Shown here: in pieces, positions 36,258 to 44,011 of the stretch | Layout of the letters: the number at the start of each line of letters is the position of its first letter | Numbering within the stretch: position 1 is the first letter of the stretch | DNA from: Telmatobacter sp. DSM 110680 | GTDB lineage: Bacteria > Acidobacteriota > Terriglobia > Terriglobales > Acidobacteriaceae | Assembly: GCF_039994875.1 (NCBI RefSeq) | Contig: NZ_CP121196.1 | Coordinates: forward strand, 868,001 to 932,000 | Direction of reading: 5' to 3' | DNA: 64,000 nt | Notes under the pieces: model-generated | The model's database searches: none | What the model was told of the DNA's origin: nothing | Seen by the model: only the letters and a program-made list of their open reading frames with translations | Made by a program: the position numbers and the translations under genes

Positions 36258-37091
36258 ATGAGCCCAACAACGAAGATTTCTTCCGGTTCGACAAATCGCA
36301 CAGCTTCCGCCAATATCAATCGGGAAGAAACCCCTTTCGAGGCGCTGGCCAGTATCTGCTCAGTTCTGGTGGTGGGCCTGTTCATTCTGACGTTCTTAGC
36401 CCAGAACTACCTCATTCCATCCGGTTCGATGGAGAACACGTTACTCGTAGGCGATCACCTGGTCGTCGACCAGATCACGCTCATGGCGCCCACTTCGTGG
36501 ATGCCGCTAGTAAGGTATCGCGAGCCGAGGCGCGGCGATATCGTGGTGTTCCATAAGCCCGTTTATCAACCCGGTATTGATGCGCCAAACGCCGATGGCA
36601 CGCCGCGATACACTCCCCTTGTGAAGAGATTGATTGGAGTGCCCGGCGATCATATTCACCTGCGCAACGGCATCGTGTTTGTGAATGGAGTCGCACAGCC
36701 GGTGGGATTTGCGCAGCCGACCACGGCAGATAACTTCAACGAGTTTCTCGACGATTTCCCCGCAGTACCTCCAGCCGGGGCGCCCGGGGCAACTGAGTCG
36801 TGGGCCGTGAACTTCCCGAGTTATATCCAGGACGGCGATCTGGTGGTACCGCCAGGCATGTATTTCATGATGGGCGACAACCGGCATAACAGCCTGGACT
36901 CGCGCTTTTGGGGCTTCGTGCCACGCGCGAACATACTTGGCCGTCCCTTGTTCAATTATTGGTCGTTCGAGGCCCCAGACGGTCGACTTGAACAAACAGG
37001 ATTCGGTCACATGCTCGCGTGGATGGGCCACGTTGTGGTGAATTTCTTCCCGGATACCCGCTGGAAGCGCACTTTCCACGTTGTTCATTAA
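36258..37091 (+). CDS. lepB: Signal peptidase I
   Basis: 277 aa inner-membrane serine protease that removes signal peptides. One membrane helix (about residues 30-50, ASICSVLVVGLFILTFLAQN) is followed by the catalytic Ser57 in PSGSMENTL and the general-base Lys123 in VKRLIGVPGDH. The conserved MGDNRHNSLDSRFWGFVP block is present. A Pro/Ala-rich insert lies at about residues 170-190 (DDFPAVPPAGAPGATESW). The ATG at 36258 lacks a strong ribosome-binding site (GAGGAG lies 10 bp upstream). Several neighbours encode exported enzymes, but no operon is proven. Confidence 0.95.
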   Translation: MSPTTKISSGSTNRTASANINREETPFEALASICSVLVVGLFILTFLAQNYLIPSGSMENTLLVGDHLVVDQITLMAPTSWMPLVRYREPRRGDIVVFHKPVYQPGIDAPNADGTPRYTPLVKRLIGVPGDHIHLRNGIVFVNGVAQPVGFAQPTTADNFNEFLDDFPAVPPAGAPGATESWAVNFPSYIQDGDLVVPPGMYFMMGDNRHNSLDSRFWGFVPRANILGRPLFNYWSFEAPDGRLEQTGFGHMLAWMGHVVVNFFPDTRWKRTFHVVH

Positions 37092-37520
37092 CCCAATTCC
37101 ATCCCGATTCGAGATTGATGCGTTCCGATGTCAGTGCACGGCTTTAGGTGAGCCGCAAACGTTCGTGGGTTGTGGTGCGCTTTACTCCTGCGAAACGTAG
37201 TTCTCGCCGGGGGCTACGTTTTCACCGTTGTCAAGCCAGTCCCGCCTCAAATTCTCTTCAAGCCGCTCATTCCATTGGGCGAATTCCGCGGGGGTATTTG
37301 CAGGGTATTAGCCCCTGTGAGTGCATAATCCCACCATGTCTGAGAGATGTGCCAACTTACACTTATCGACCGGATCAAATCTCGCAGGTGGCCCTAAGTC
37401 CAATCGCAGCAATAATCTGTAGCTAAGCCTAATCGCTGGAATAATTTAGAGCAAACTCCTGTCCCCAAAGCCATGAAAATCAGCAATTTAGCTCCAGAGA
37501 TAGGGATATAGGGGTACCCG
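37092..37520. other. Gene-free stretch between lepB and the GNAT gene
   Basis: About 430 bp between convergent genes. A possible lepB terminator lies at 37193-37221 (8-bp stem AAACGTAG/CTACGTTT followed by TTC). A degenerate 23-bp direct repeat occurs at 37394-37416 and 37423-37445 (CTAAGYCYAATCGC plus AATAAT; 19 of 23 identical). No protein or RNA gene is recognised. Confidence 0.45.
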
Positions 37521-38090
37521 TCATGAAGTGGTATGAGCCTTGACCATCCTCACCACCGGCAGCGCCTCGCCGTTCTTCAGAGGTACCGCAATCCGCTCGG
37601 TCTCCACGTAGCCTTTCAGCCGGTAGAGCGGCACGCCGGTCAGTGTCGAACCCATCTCGAACTGGGTAAACCCGGCAGCCCGGGCAGCATCCTCAACGGT
37701 AGCCAGAATCAATGAGCCCAATCCTCTCCGCGCAAAATCCGGATGCACGAAGATCGCCCGTACCTTCGCCGCATCCGTCGCTGGATCGAGCAACTCCGGC
37801 TCGCGTCCGGGCCCTTGGTCTGCGCCAAACAGCGTCTTCCGCTTCGACCATCCGCCGCACCCGGCCAGGCGATTCGGTGCTTTCGGTTTTTCTACGGCCT
37901 CTTCAGCAACAATGTACGTCCGGTCGCGGATCAGCTGCGTGTCCAGCCCCAGCACCGTTCCCAGCGCACCCTCGATCTGTGCCGGCGTGTAGTCGTCAGC
38001 CTGCAATCCACGCACCGACGCCTCAATCAGCGCATGTAGCGCAGGAATGTCCTCCTCCGTTGCGACACGCAATCGAAACGCAGCTTTCAT
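37521..38090 (-). CDS. GNAT family N-acetyltransferase
   Basis: 189 aa Gcn5-related acetyltransferase. It begins KAAFRLRVATEEDIPALHAL, and the acetyl-CoA pyrophosphate-binding motif is VHPDFARRGLGSLILATVED (R-R-G-L-G form of Q/R-x-x-G-x-G). The C-terminal GSTLTGVPLYRLKGYVETER block is a typical motif B/substrate region. Acceptor unknown. ATG 38090 has only a weak upstream purine tract. The rhodanese gene lies 26 bp upstream on the same strand, so the two may be co-transcribed. Confidence 0.9.
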   Translation of the reverse strand: MKAAFRLRVATEEDIPALHALIEASVRGLQADDYTPAQIEGALGTVLGLDTQLIRDRTYIVAEEAVEKPKAPNRLAGCGGWSKRKTLFGADQGPGREPELLDPATDAAKVRAIFVHPDFARRGLGSLILATVEDAARAAGFTQFEMGSTLTGVPLYRLKGYVETERIAVPLKNGEALPVVRMVKAHTTS

Positions 38091-38116
38091 TTTTCTATTT
38101 TGCTGGATTTTTGCTT

Positions 38117-38482
38117 CTACTGGTTGGTAACGATCTTGCGGGCTCGTTCGTAGGATCCCAGGTTGTACGCATTCTTGAATCCCATATCCATGAGCTTTTT
38201 CTTGGCTAAGTTACTGCGCACCCCGGTGGAGCAGTGCAACAAAAGCACTTTATTCCGATCCCGGATGACCGAGAGCGCCATCATCTCAACCTTATCCAAT
38301 GGAATGTTGTGAGCCTGCATGATGTGTCCAGACTCAAACTCGTCCAAGCTCCGCACGTCGATCACCATCGCTCCGTTCCTGAGGAATTCCGAAGCTTCCT
38401 TCGACGAGATCTGGCCCGAACGCTTCATCGATATGTAGCCGATGGCCAGAACGAGGACGACACCAAATGGTACCCATGACAT
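38117..38482 (-). CDS. Membrane-anchored rhodanese-like protein
   Basis: 121 aa with one N-terminal membrane helix (VPFGVVLVLAIGYISM) and a single rhodanese domain. The predicted active-site cysteine is C84 in LLHCSTGVRS. Family blocks VIDVRSLDEFESGHIMQAHN and AYNLGSYERARKIV are present. It probably handles sulfane sulfur or a redox signal at the membrane; its partner is unknown. Confidence 0.9.
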   Translation of the reverse strand: MSWVPFGVVLVLAIGYISMKRSGQISSKEASEFLRNGAMVIDVRSLDEFESGHIMQAHNIPLDKVEMMALSVIRDRNKVLLLHCSTGVRSNLAKKKLMDMGFKNAYNLGSYERARKIVTNQ

Positions 38483-38601
38483 AGTTCCAGTTTACCGCCT
38501 TTTATCAGACATTTTGCGAGGGTTCCGCCGGGGACACCTCAACCACGTACGCGGGCCGGAAGAGTTTGGTTTTTCGAACAGGATTGGAATGCGGGGAAAT
38601 C

Positions 38602-40779
38602 TCAGGCCTTCGCCACTTCCACCAATACTGAATAGAACGTAGCTCCTGCTCCAATGTCCGTCAAGCGCTCGCTGGTGAGTGCATTCAAGGTGGCTCCGCC
38701 GTCATTGAACTTGGCCCAGTCCATCCGCCCTGCAACCACACCCTCCGGAACGCTGCCATCGACCAGCGCCGTCAGTACAATCTCGCCGCGATCGTTCCAT
38801 ACCCGCACATTGTCGCCGTCCGCGATCTCCCGTGCCTTCGCATCGGTAGGGTGCATCTCCAGCCGCTGGCTCGTGCGCGCCTCCATCTTCCGGTGCCCAT
38901 CAAGATTGGCGAACGTCGAGTTCATGTAGTTGTCCGCTTTCCGGCCCAGGAATTCCAGCGGGAAACGCTTAGCGCCTTCACTCCATCGCGATTCGGCAGG
39001 AGGCAGAAACCCAGGAAGAGCATCCTTTCCTTTTCGCGCCAGCGTCTCCGAGTAGAATTCGATCTTCCCAGAAGGAGTTGCCAGCTTTCCTGACGCAAAC
39101 GGCAAGAACGGCGATCCTTTGGGATCACGATGGAATGCCAGCGGAATGTGTCCCTGTTCCCGCAGATCCTCCAGGCTGATGTGCTCCATCCCCGCATTCT
39201 TGGAACGTCCGTCGAGGCCCACTGCCAAGGCCTGCCGAATTAGCTGTTCCTCAGTATCGCGGAAGCAGGTTTCGGTGAAATCCATATACTGCGCCATTTG
39301 CCCGAACAGCCACACATTCGACCGCGCCTCACCTGGAGGCTCGATGGCCTGCTGCGACAGCTGCACAAAGTAGTGTCCGTAAGCGCCCTGGATGTCGGTA
39401 TGTTCGAGGAACGTCGTTGCAGGCAGCACATAATCCGCGTAGTCGGTCGTGTCGTTGAAGAAGAGATCGTGCACCACAGTAAACAGATCGGGCCGCGCCA
39501 TTCCCTTCAGCACCGCGTTCTGATTCGGAGCCACCGCGCCCGGATTCGAGTTGTACACAAACAGCGCTTGTACAGCAGGCCCATCTTCAACGTTTGCATC
39601 TCGTCCCTGGCCAAGTTCCGTCAGTGCCTGGCCGAGCTGAGACATGTTTACTGTCCGCGCCGGGCGTCCGAGCGGTGAGTCCAGAGCCAAGTCCATCCGT
39701 TCCAGTTCCCGCTTGTTCCACGCGAACGCGCCTGAAGTCGACAGCGAGCCGCCTCCTCCGCGATATTTCCATGCCCCTGTCAGCGCGGGCAGCATCGCAA
39801 TTGCTCGCACGGCTGTTCCGCCATTCTCACTGCGCTGCACTCCATAGTTCATGCGCAAAGCCGCCGGTCGCGTGGTTGTGTACTCGCGCGCCAGTTGTTC
39901 AATCTCACCGGCCTTCATTCCGGTCCATGCCGCCACGCGCTCCGGTGTGTATTCGCGCACACGCTCCGCGAGCGGTTCAAACCCGTGGGTCATCTCGGCA
40001 ATGTAAGCGCGATCTTCAAGTCCTTCGCGCAAGATGACGTGCATCATCCCCAGCGCCAGCGCCGCGTCTGTGCCGGGCCGAATCGCAATATGCCAATCCG
40101 CCAGAGCCGCCGTGCGCGTTTTGTAGGGGTCGATCACGATCAGCCGTGCTCCGTTTCGACGCGCCTGCTCGACCATCGGCCATAGATGAACGTTGTTGCC
40201 GTGGATATTCGCGCCCCAAGCCACAATCAGCTTCGCCAGCTTGTAGTCTTCGGTCGGCGTTCCGAGCTTCTTCCCATACACCAGGTTCCACGCCACTCCG
40301 CCAGCTTCGGAGCAAATTGTGCGGTCAAGCTGGCTCCCACCCAGACGGTGGAAGAAGCGCCGATCCATCGATCCGAACCCCAGCACGCCGATGGTGCCCG
40401 CATAACTGTAGGGCAGGATTGACTCCGGCCCAAACTCGTCGCTAATTTGCTGCAGCTTGCCGGCAATGGAACTGAGCGCTTCATCCCAGCTGACACGCTC
40501 GAAGGCTTCGTGTTCCTCGCCTCGCTTTAATGGCCCCTTGGCAACACCGGCCTTTCTTTTGAGCGGATAGAGGATCCGCTGCGGAGAGTAAACGCGGTCG
40601 AGATATTTCGCAACCTTGCCGCATAGAAACCCTTGCGTCACTGGCTGCGAAGGATCACCCTGCACCTTTACAGCGTTCCCGTTTGCGTCAACGGTGACGA
40701 GCACAGCGCAACTGTCCGGGCAATCGTGAGAGCACACCGTGTGCACAACGCGAAATGGGGAAGTCTCAGCAGCAGCCAT
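38602..40779 (-). CDS. Molybdopterin-dependent oxidoreductase (Fe4S4, MopB superfamily)
   Basis: 725 aa from ATG 40779 (a GTG 33 bp upstream is possible; neither has a clear ribosome-binding site). An N-terminal Fe4S4 motif has C16-x3-C20-x3-C24 and C53 in GFLCGKVAKY. Cofactor-binding blocks follow: SYAGTIGVLGFGSMDRRFFH, IVAWGANIHGNNVHLW, LFVYNSNPGAVAPNQNAVLK and the C-terminal molydopterin dinucleotide-binding domain (MHPTDAKAREIADGDNVRVW). No Tat signal is seen, so it is probably cytoplasmic. It belongs to the large assimilatory/BisC-like group; substrate unknown. No electron-transfer subunit is adjacent. Confidence 0.9.
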   Translation of the reverse strand: MAAAETSPFRVVHTVCSHDCPDSCAVLVTVDANGNAVKVQGDPSQPVTQGFLCGKVAKYLDRVYSPQRILYPLKRKAGVAKGPLKRGEEHEAFERVSWDEALSSIAGKLQQISDEFGPESILPYSYAGTIGVLGFGSMDRRFFHRLGGSQLDRTICSEAGGVAWNLVYGKKLGTPTEDYKLAKLIVAWGANIHGNNVHLWPMVEQARRNGARLIVIDPYKTRTAALADWHIAIRPGTDAALALGMMHVILREGLEDRAYIAEMTHGFEPLAERVREYTPERVAAWTGMKAGEIEQLAREYTTTRPAALRMNYGVQRSENGGTAVRAIAMLPALTGAWKYRGGGGSLSTSGAFAWNKRELERMDLALDSPLGRPARTVNMSQLGQALTELGQGRDANVEDGPAVQALFVYNSNPGAVAPNQNAVLKGMARPDLFTVVHDLFFNDTTDYADYVLPATTFLEHTDIQGAYGHYFVQLSQQAIEPPGEARSNVWLFGQMAQYMDFTETCFRDTEEQLIRQALAVGLDGRSKNAGMEHISLEDLREQGHIPLAFHRDPKGSPFLPFASGKLATPSGKIEFYSETLARKGKDALPGFLPPAESRWSEGAKRFPLEFLGRKADNYMNSTFANLDGHRKMEARTSQRLEMHPTDAKAREIADGDNVRVWNDRGEIVLTALVDGSVPEGVVAGRMDWAKFNDGGATLNALTSERLTDIGAGATFYSVLVEVAKA

Positions 40780-40918
40780 AGTCAAATTGTAGGACAAATC
40801 GCATGCCGTCACGATTCGTGGTTCAATCGATCATCGCCAACGTTGAAAGCTAAAGAATTAGCTGGAGGAGGATTGCGTTGTAATCTTTCCAAGTACACTC
40901 CAATCCGGAGGACCGCTC

Positions 40919-41383
40919 GTGAAAAGACTTCTCCTGGCAGCACTTCTCTGTCTCTGTCCCATCGCATGTTCAGTTGCGCAAACCGCCTCGGCCGCTGCTG
41001 ACGAAACCGAGATTCGCGCCGCCATCAAAGCGCAGACGGAAGCCTGGAACCATGCGGACATCCCCGCGTTCATGCAGGCTTACGAGGATTCGCCCGACAC
41101 CACTTTCATTGGAGCGACGCTCGGGAAGGGCTACCAGCCGATCCGCGAGCGCTACTTGCGCAACTACACAACGCCCGAGCAGATGGGCAAACTCACTTTT
41201 AACGACCTTGATATCCGTTTGCTCCCGTCAGGCTGCGGAAAATCAGAGATCGCTCTCGTTACCGGCAGGTTCCACCTGGACCGCACTGCCCACGGTGAAG
41301 CCAAGAAGGATGACGGTATTTTCTCCCTCGTCTGGCGCAAGGGTCCGCACGGCTGGAAGATTATCCTCGACCACACCAGCTAG
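40919..41383 (+). CDS. Secreted DUF4440/SnoaL-like (NTF2-fold) protein
   Basis: 154 aa. GTG 40919 is the start: GGAGG at 40907-40911 is 7 bp upstream and the product begins with a signal peptide (LLLAALLCLCPIACSVAQT). The mature part is a small cone-shaped NTF2-like domain, TEIRAAIKAQTEAWNHADIP ... FSLVWRKGPHGWKIILDHTS, the DUF4440/SnoaL pattern. Such domains bind small ligands or act as isomerases; function unassigned. It is divergent from the molybdopterin oxidoreductase gene. Confidence 0.85.
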   Translation: MKRLLLAALLCLCPIACSVAQTASAAADETEIRAAIKAQTEAWNHADIPAFMQAYEDSPDTTFIGATLGKGYQPIRERYLRNYTTPEQMGKLTFNDLDIRLLPSGCGKSEIALVTGRFHLDRTAHGEAKKDDGIFSLVWRKGPHGWKIILDHTS

Positions 41384-41422
41384 AAAGCGCCTCATCCTCG
41401 ACGAGCCGCGTGCATGTAGCCC

Positions 41423-41749
41423 TCAGCGGGAAGTTACATTGCGAGTCACATGCCTATAGATCGGCCCGATCTGCCATCCCTGGGTATTGAACATGCGACG
41501 CGATAGGCACTTGTGGCACGTCTGGTGCGAATCAAACCCTTGGACGCGTTCTTCATGATTCGCGCGGGGCCAGCTCCAGGCGTGCGAGGGGCAACGCAGA
41601 GCCAGCCAGAAGCGATCCAGCCCCTCCACGAGGTATTGGTTGCCGCCATGGAAGCGGTTGCTGCGGGCTTTCAGTCTTTGCGCACCACTTTTGCGCAGAA
41701 TCTTCTGACTGATCTTGGTGTAGATGGGAAGGAGTTGTGCTGTTGCCAC
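41423..41749 (-). CDS. Small Cys/His-containing hypothetical protein
   Basis: 108 aa from GTG 41749 (GAGGG 7 bp upstream). The N-terminus is basic (KISQKILRKSGAQRLKARSN). The C-terminal half has Cys/His spacing suggestive of a degenerate zinc site: RCPSHAWSW and HQTCHKCLSRRMFNTQ. Not assigned to a known family. It faces the DUF4440 gene convergently. Codon use looks like coding sequence, but the call rests on composition only. Confidence 0.45.
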   Translation of the reverse strand: MATAQLLPIYTKISQKILRKSGAQRLKARSNRFHGGNQYLVEGLDRFWLALRCPSHAWSWPRANHEERVQGFDSHQTCHKCLSRRMFNTQGWQIGPIYRHVTRNVTSR

Positions 41750-42291
41750 GATGAACCCTCAAAGCGCTGAATGCAGGCGCAATGCGCACGTCCAGCGCTG
41801 AAATTCCGACTCCGCACGTTCAAACATCAACGTTGTAAGGGTCGTATCTTTTGCAACAGCGCTGAGCGGTTCGGGTACTGCGCCCATTTTATGCGCAATG
41901 GCGATGCCGGCCAAGTCCTGCGTTCCGCGTGGGGAATCTTGATTTGCACCTCGGACATCGGACCATGGATTTCAAGTCTCAGCCGTCAGGCAGCGCAATC
42001 CAAATAAGCTCGAGATTTCGCGATCTTTCGAGGCGCTTTTCGTCGCGTGGCCGGTTACGCACAAAGCCCGCCTTTTAGGGCGGGCTGTGTGTTTTGAAGT
42101 GCATACAACACTTGCTCAAATGCCCATGCACTCTAACCTGAAGCTAAGAGCCACATGCATGTGCGTCAATCCACAGTCGGAGTACAAATGGAGTCACTTT
42201 AGTACATCCGGCTTGGTTACGACGCGCCAAGGTATTCGCGCACACTTGCAATGTTGCTACAGCCTTATGAACACTTTTCCGCACCTCTTGA
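41750..42291. other. Gene-free stretch with an orphan terminator
   Basis: About 540 bp. Short frames exist but none resembles a protein family. The only clear element is the hairpin at 42062-42094, which would end a + strand transcript from this stretch; a small RNA is therefore possible. Confidence 0.35.
42062..42094 (+). terminator. Intrinsic terminator without an assigned gene
   Basis: GC-rich stem AGCCCGCC/GGCGGGCT (42065-42072 and 42079-42086), extended by CACA/TGTG with one mismatch and followed by GTTTTG. A good factor-independent terminator shape on the + strand; no + strand gene ends nearby. Confidence 0.6.
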
Positions 42292-42525
42292 TTAGCGTTT
42301 CCTCCCGCGCAACAACTTGGACCATGAGGATCTTTCCCCGCCGTCTTCCGGCTCAGCCTTCCGGGGCATTTTGTTCTTTTCCACTTCCGCAATTGTGCGG
42401 CGCATCGATTCTTTTAGCTCGTTGACGGATGGCGCATTCTGATCAAGATCTTGCCTCCGCTCCACTAGATGAAGAGTCGTGCGTAAAATCTCCGCCAAAA
42501 CATTAGGCGAGTCCGAATTCATCAT
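42292..42525 (-). CDS. Small charged hypothetical protein
   Basis: 77 aa. ATG 42525 has AAGGGAG 5 bp upstream, supporting translation. Highly charged, predicted mostly helical (VLAEILRTTLHLVERRQDLD; NELKESMRRTIAEVEKNK) with a basic C-terminus (SKLLRGRKR). No family recognised. It lies directly downstream of the orphan receiver gene on the same strand (65 bp) and may be its operon partner. Confidence 0.5.
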   Translation of the reverse strand: MMNSDSPNVLAEILRTTLHLVERRQDLDQNAPSVNELKESMRRTIAEVEKNKMPRKAEPEDGGERSSWSKLLRGRKR

Positions 42526-42590
42526 GTGCTCCCTTGGAAAATTGCACCTCCCGCATGGCCCCTCGTTGATGCATCAGGCGAGTTCGGGGC

Positions 42591-42965
42591 CTATTGCGGT
42601 GCATTGCGCAGTGCTGTCAGGACCTCCTCAGGATGCAGAGGGCGCTGAAGAAGTTCGAAGTCCAATCCGTGGATCATATGTCTCATCGCCGCCGATACAG
42701 GATGCGCCGTGAACAGAATTACCCTGCATTCCGGATGCAACTCTCGGATTCGTTTGGCAGCCTCAATACCATCTACCCGGCTCATGCGGATGTCACTTAA
42801 TACAATGTCGGGCTGAAGCCTCTCTACCAGTTCAATAGCCTCTTCTCCGCTGTATAGGGCCACGGGCTGAAACCCGTTCAGCCTCAAAATTTGCGCCAGT
42901 GTGTCAGCAAGAATCCTGTCATCGTCAATTACCAATACCGTACGTCTATCTAATTCCGCTGTCAT
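42591..42965 (-). CDS. Stand-alone response regulator receiver protein
   Basis: 124 aa CheY-like single receiver domain. ATG 42965 is chosen over the longer frame (to 43091) because AGGAGG lies 5 bp upstream. Acidic pocket D14-D15-D16 (VLVIDDDRI), phosphoacceptor D58 (IVLSDIRMSRVDG) and switch Thr T86 (LFTAH) are present. The normally near-invariant lysine of the K-P motif is Arg: LLQRPLHP (R108-P109). No output domain and no histidine kinase gene nearby. It probably acts by protein contact. Confidence 0.88.
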   Translation of the reverse strand: MTAELDRRTVLVIDDDRILADTLAQILRLNGFQPVALYSGEEAIELVERLQPDIVLSDIRMSRVDGIEAAKRIRELHPECRVILFTAHPVSAAMRHMIHGLDFELLQRPLHPEEVLTALRNAPQ

Positions 42966-43173
42966 GGATCCTCCTGCTTCGGTCCGAAAAACATCCACAA
43001 CGCAGCCAAAACATTTTGATGCAATCCGGGAGAGGAGGAAGCCCTCGCTCAGCAATATTGCCGATGTAATTTCACTCGTGAAATCAGCCACATACAGGCC
43101 GCTCTAAACAGCAGGATGAACAACCTCAACCGGCTCAGTGGCATCTCTCGAAGGGTGCGATCGAGTATGGAGG

Positions 43174-43518
43174 ATGGATCGCCGGAAGTCACTACTTTTG
43201 TTGAGGCGTACAGTGAGTTCCAATATTTCCTGCATTGTTGTCAAATCTGATCATCATTCGAAGAAGATACCCTGCACCGGAGAGATCGTTGGCGTGATGG
43301 CAGAGAACGACTTGTTCGTCGTCATGGACGTGGACCACACTCGCCGAGTAGCCCAGTTGATGGAAAGAAGCGGCAAGCACCGGCTGTTTAACGTATCCTT
43401 CGCTCGTCTGCGCATCTTCAATCACACCTTAACCCAGGCCATCCACCGCATCCTCGAGTTTTCGGAACATTCGAAGGAACGGGAGCACAGCTCCGAATAC
43501 GAAGAGCAAACCGCTTAG
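43174..43518 (+). CDS. Hypothetical protein, start uncertain
   Basis: 114 aa if started at ATG 43174; GTG 43138 and GTG 43213 (GAGG upstream) are alternatives. The sequence has no signal or membrane segment. The central part, GEIVGVMAENDLFVVMDVDH, looks like a folded beta segment, followed by helices (LTQAIHRILEFSEHSKERE) and an acidic end. Not recognised. It is the longest plausible frame between the receiver gene and the HIT gene and is reported with reserve. Confidence 0.35.
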   Translation: MDRRKSLLLLRRTVSSNISCIVVKSDHHSKKIPCTGEIVGVMAENDLFVVMDVDHTRRVAQLMERSGKHRLFNVSFARLRIFNHTLTQAIHRILEFSEHSKEREHSSEYEEQTA

Positions 43519-43587
43519 GGCGGTCTCAGCTCGACGAGATCCATCGGGATCTGACAATGGAGTACTGCGGACGATAGACTTTCAGTC

Positions 43588-43926
43588 ATGAGCTGCCTAT
43601 TTTGCCAGATCATTGATGGAAGCATTCCATCCAAACCTATCTATCAGGATGACGAGTGCTATGCTTTCGCCGACATCAATCCGCAGGCTCCTGTCCATAT
43701 ACTCATTGTTCCTCGTAAACACGTAGCGTCCATCGCCCATGCTGGGAAAGAGCACAATTCATTGGTCGGCCATCTGCACTGGGTTGCGGCCGAGATTGCC
43801 CGCTCCAAAGGACTGGTGGAAGGCTATCGAACCGTCATTAATACAGGGGAGCATGGTGGGCAGACTGTCGAACATATTCATGTCCACCTGTTAGGTGGCC
43901 GCCATCTCGCGTGGCCTCCGGGCTAA
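43588..43926 (+). CDS. HIT family nucleotide-binding protein
   Basis: 112 aa histidine-triad hydrolase of the HINT branch, acting on nucleoside phosphoramidates or adenylates. It starts CLFCQIIDGSIPSKPIYQDD and ends with the active-site triad HIHVHLLGGRHLAWPPG. Size and ends are normal for the family. A hairpin terminator follows after 35 bp. Confidence 0.95.
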   Translation: MSCLFCQIIDGSIPSKPIYQDDECYAFADINPQAPVHILIVPRKHVASIAHAGKEHNSLVGHLHWVAAEIARSKGLVEGYRTVINTGEHGGQTVEHIHVHLLGGRHLAWPPG

Positions 43927-43961
43927 TCTTGTCACCGGTGCCACCGTCGTCGCTCAAAAAT

Positions 43962-43989
43962 CGAAGGCGCCCAATGTCGGGCGCCTTCG
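43962..43989. terminator. Hairpin between convergent HIT and receiver-like genes
   Basis: Perfect 11-bp stem (43962-43972 and 43979-43989, CGAAGGCGCCC-type arm) with loop AATGTC, between the stop codons at 43926 and 44012. Likely a bidirectional terminator; AAAAA precedes it, giving a T run on the minus strand. Confidence 0.7.
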
Positions 43990-44011
43990 GCACTGCCACC
44001 TTGACCAGTTT

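Noticed and set aside
37394..37445. Possible CRISPR remnant
   Set aside because: Only two imperfect units with a 6-bp gap between them, no spacer-sized intervals and no cas genes in the window.
41771..42007. Plus-strand 78 aa frame before the orphan terminator
   Set aside because: Cys- and Arg-rich with no Shine-Dalgarno and no recognisable fold; a non-coding RNA explains the terminator as well.
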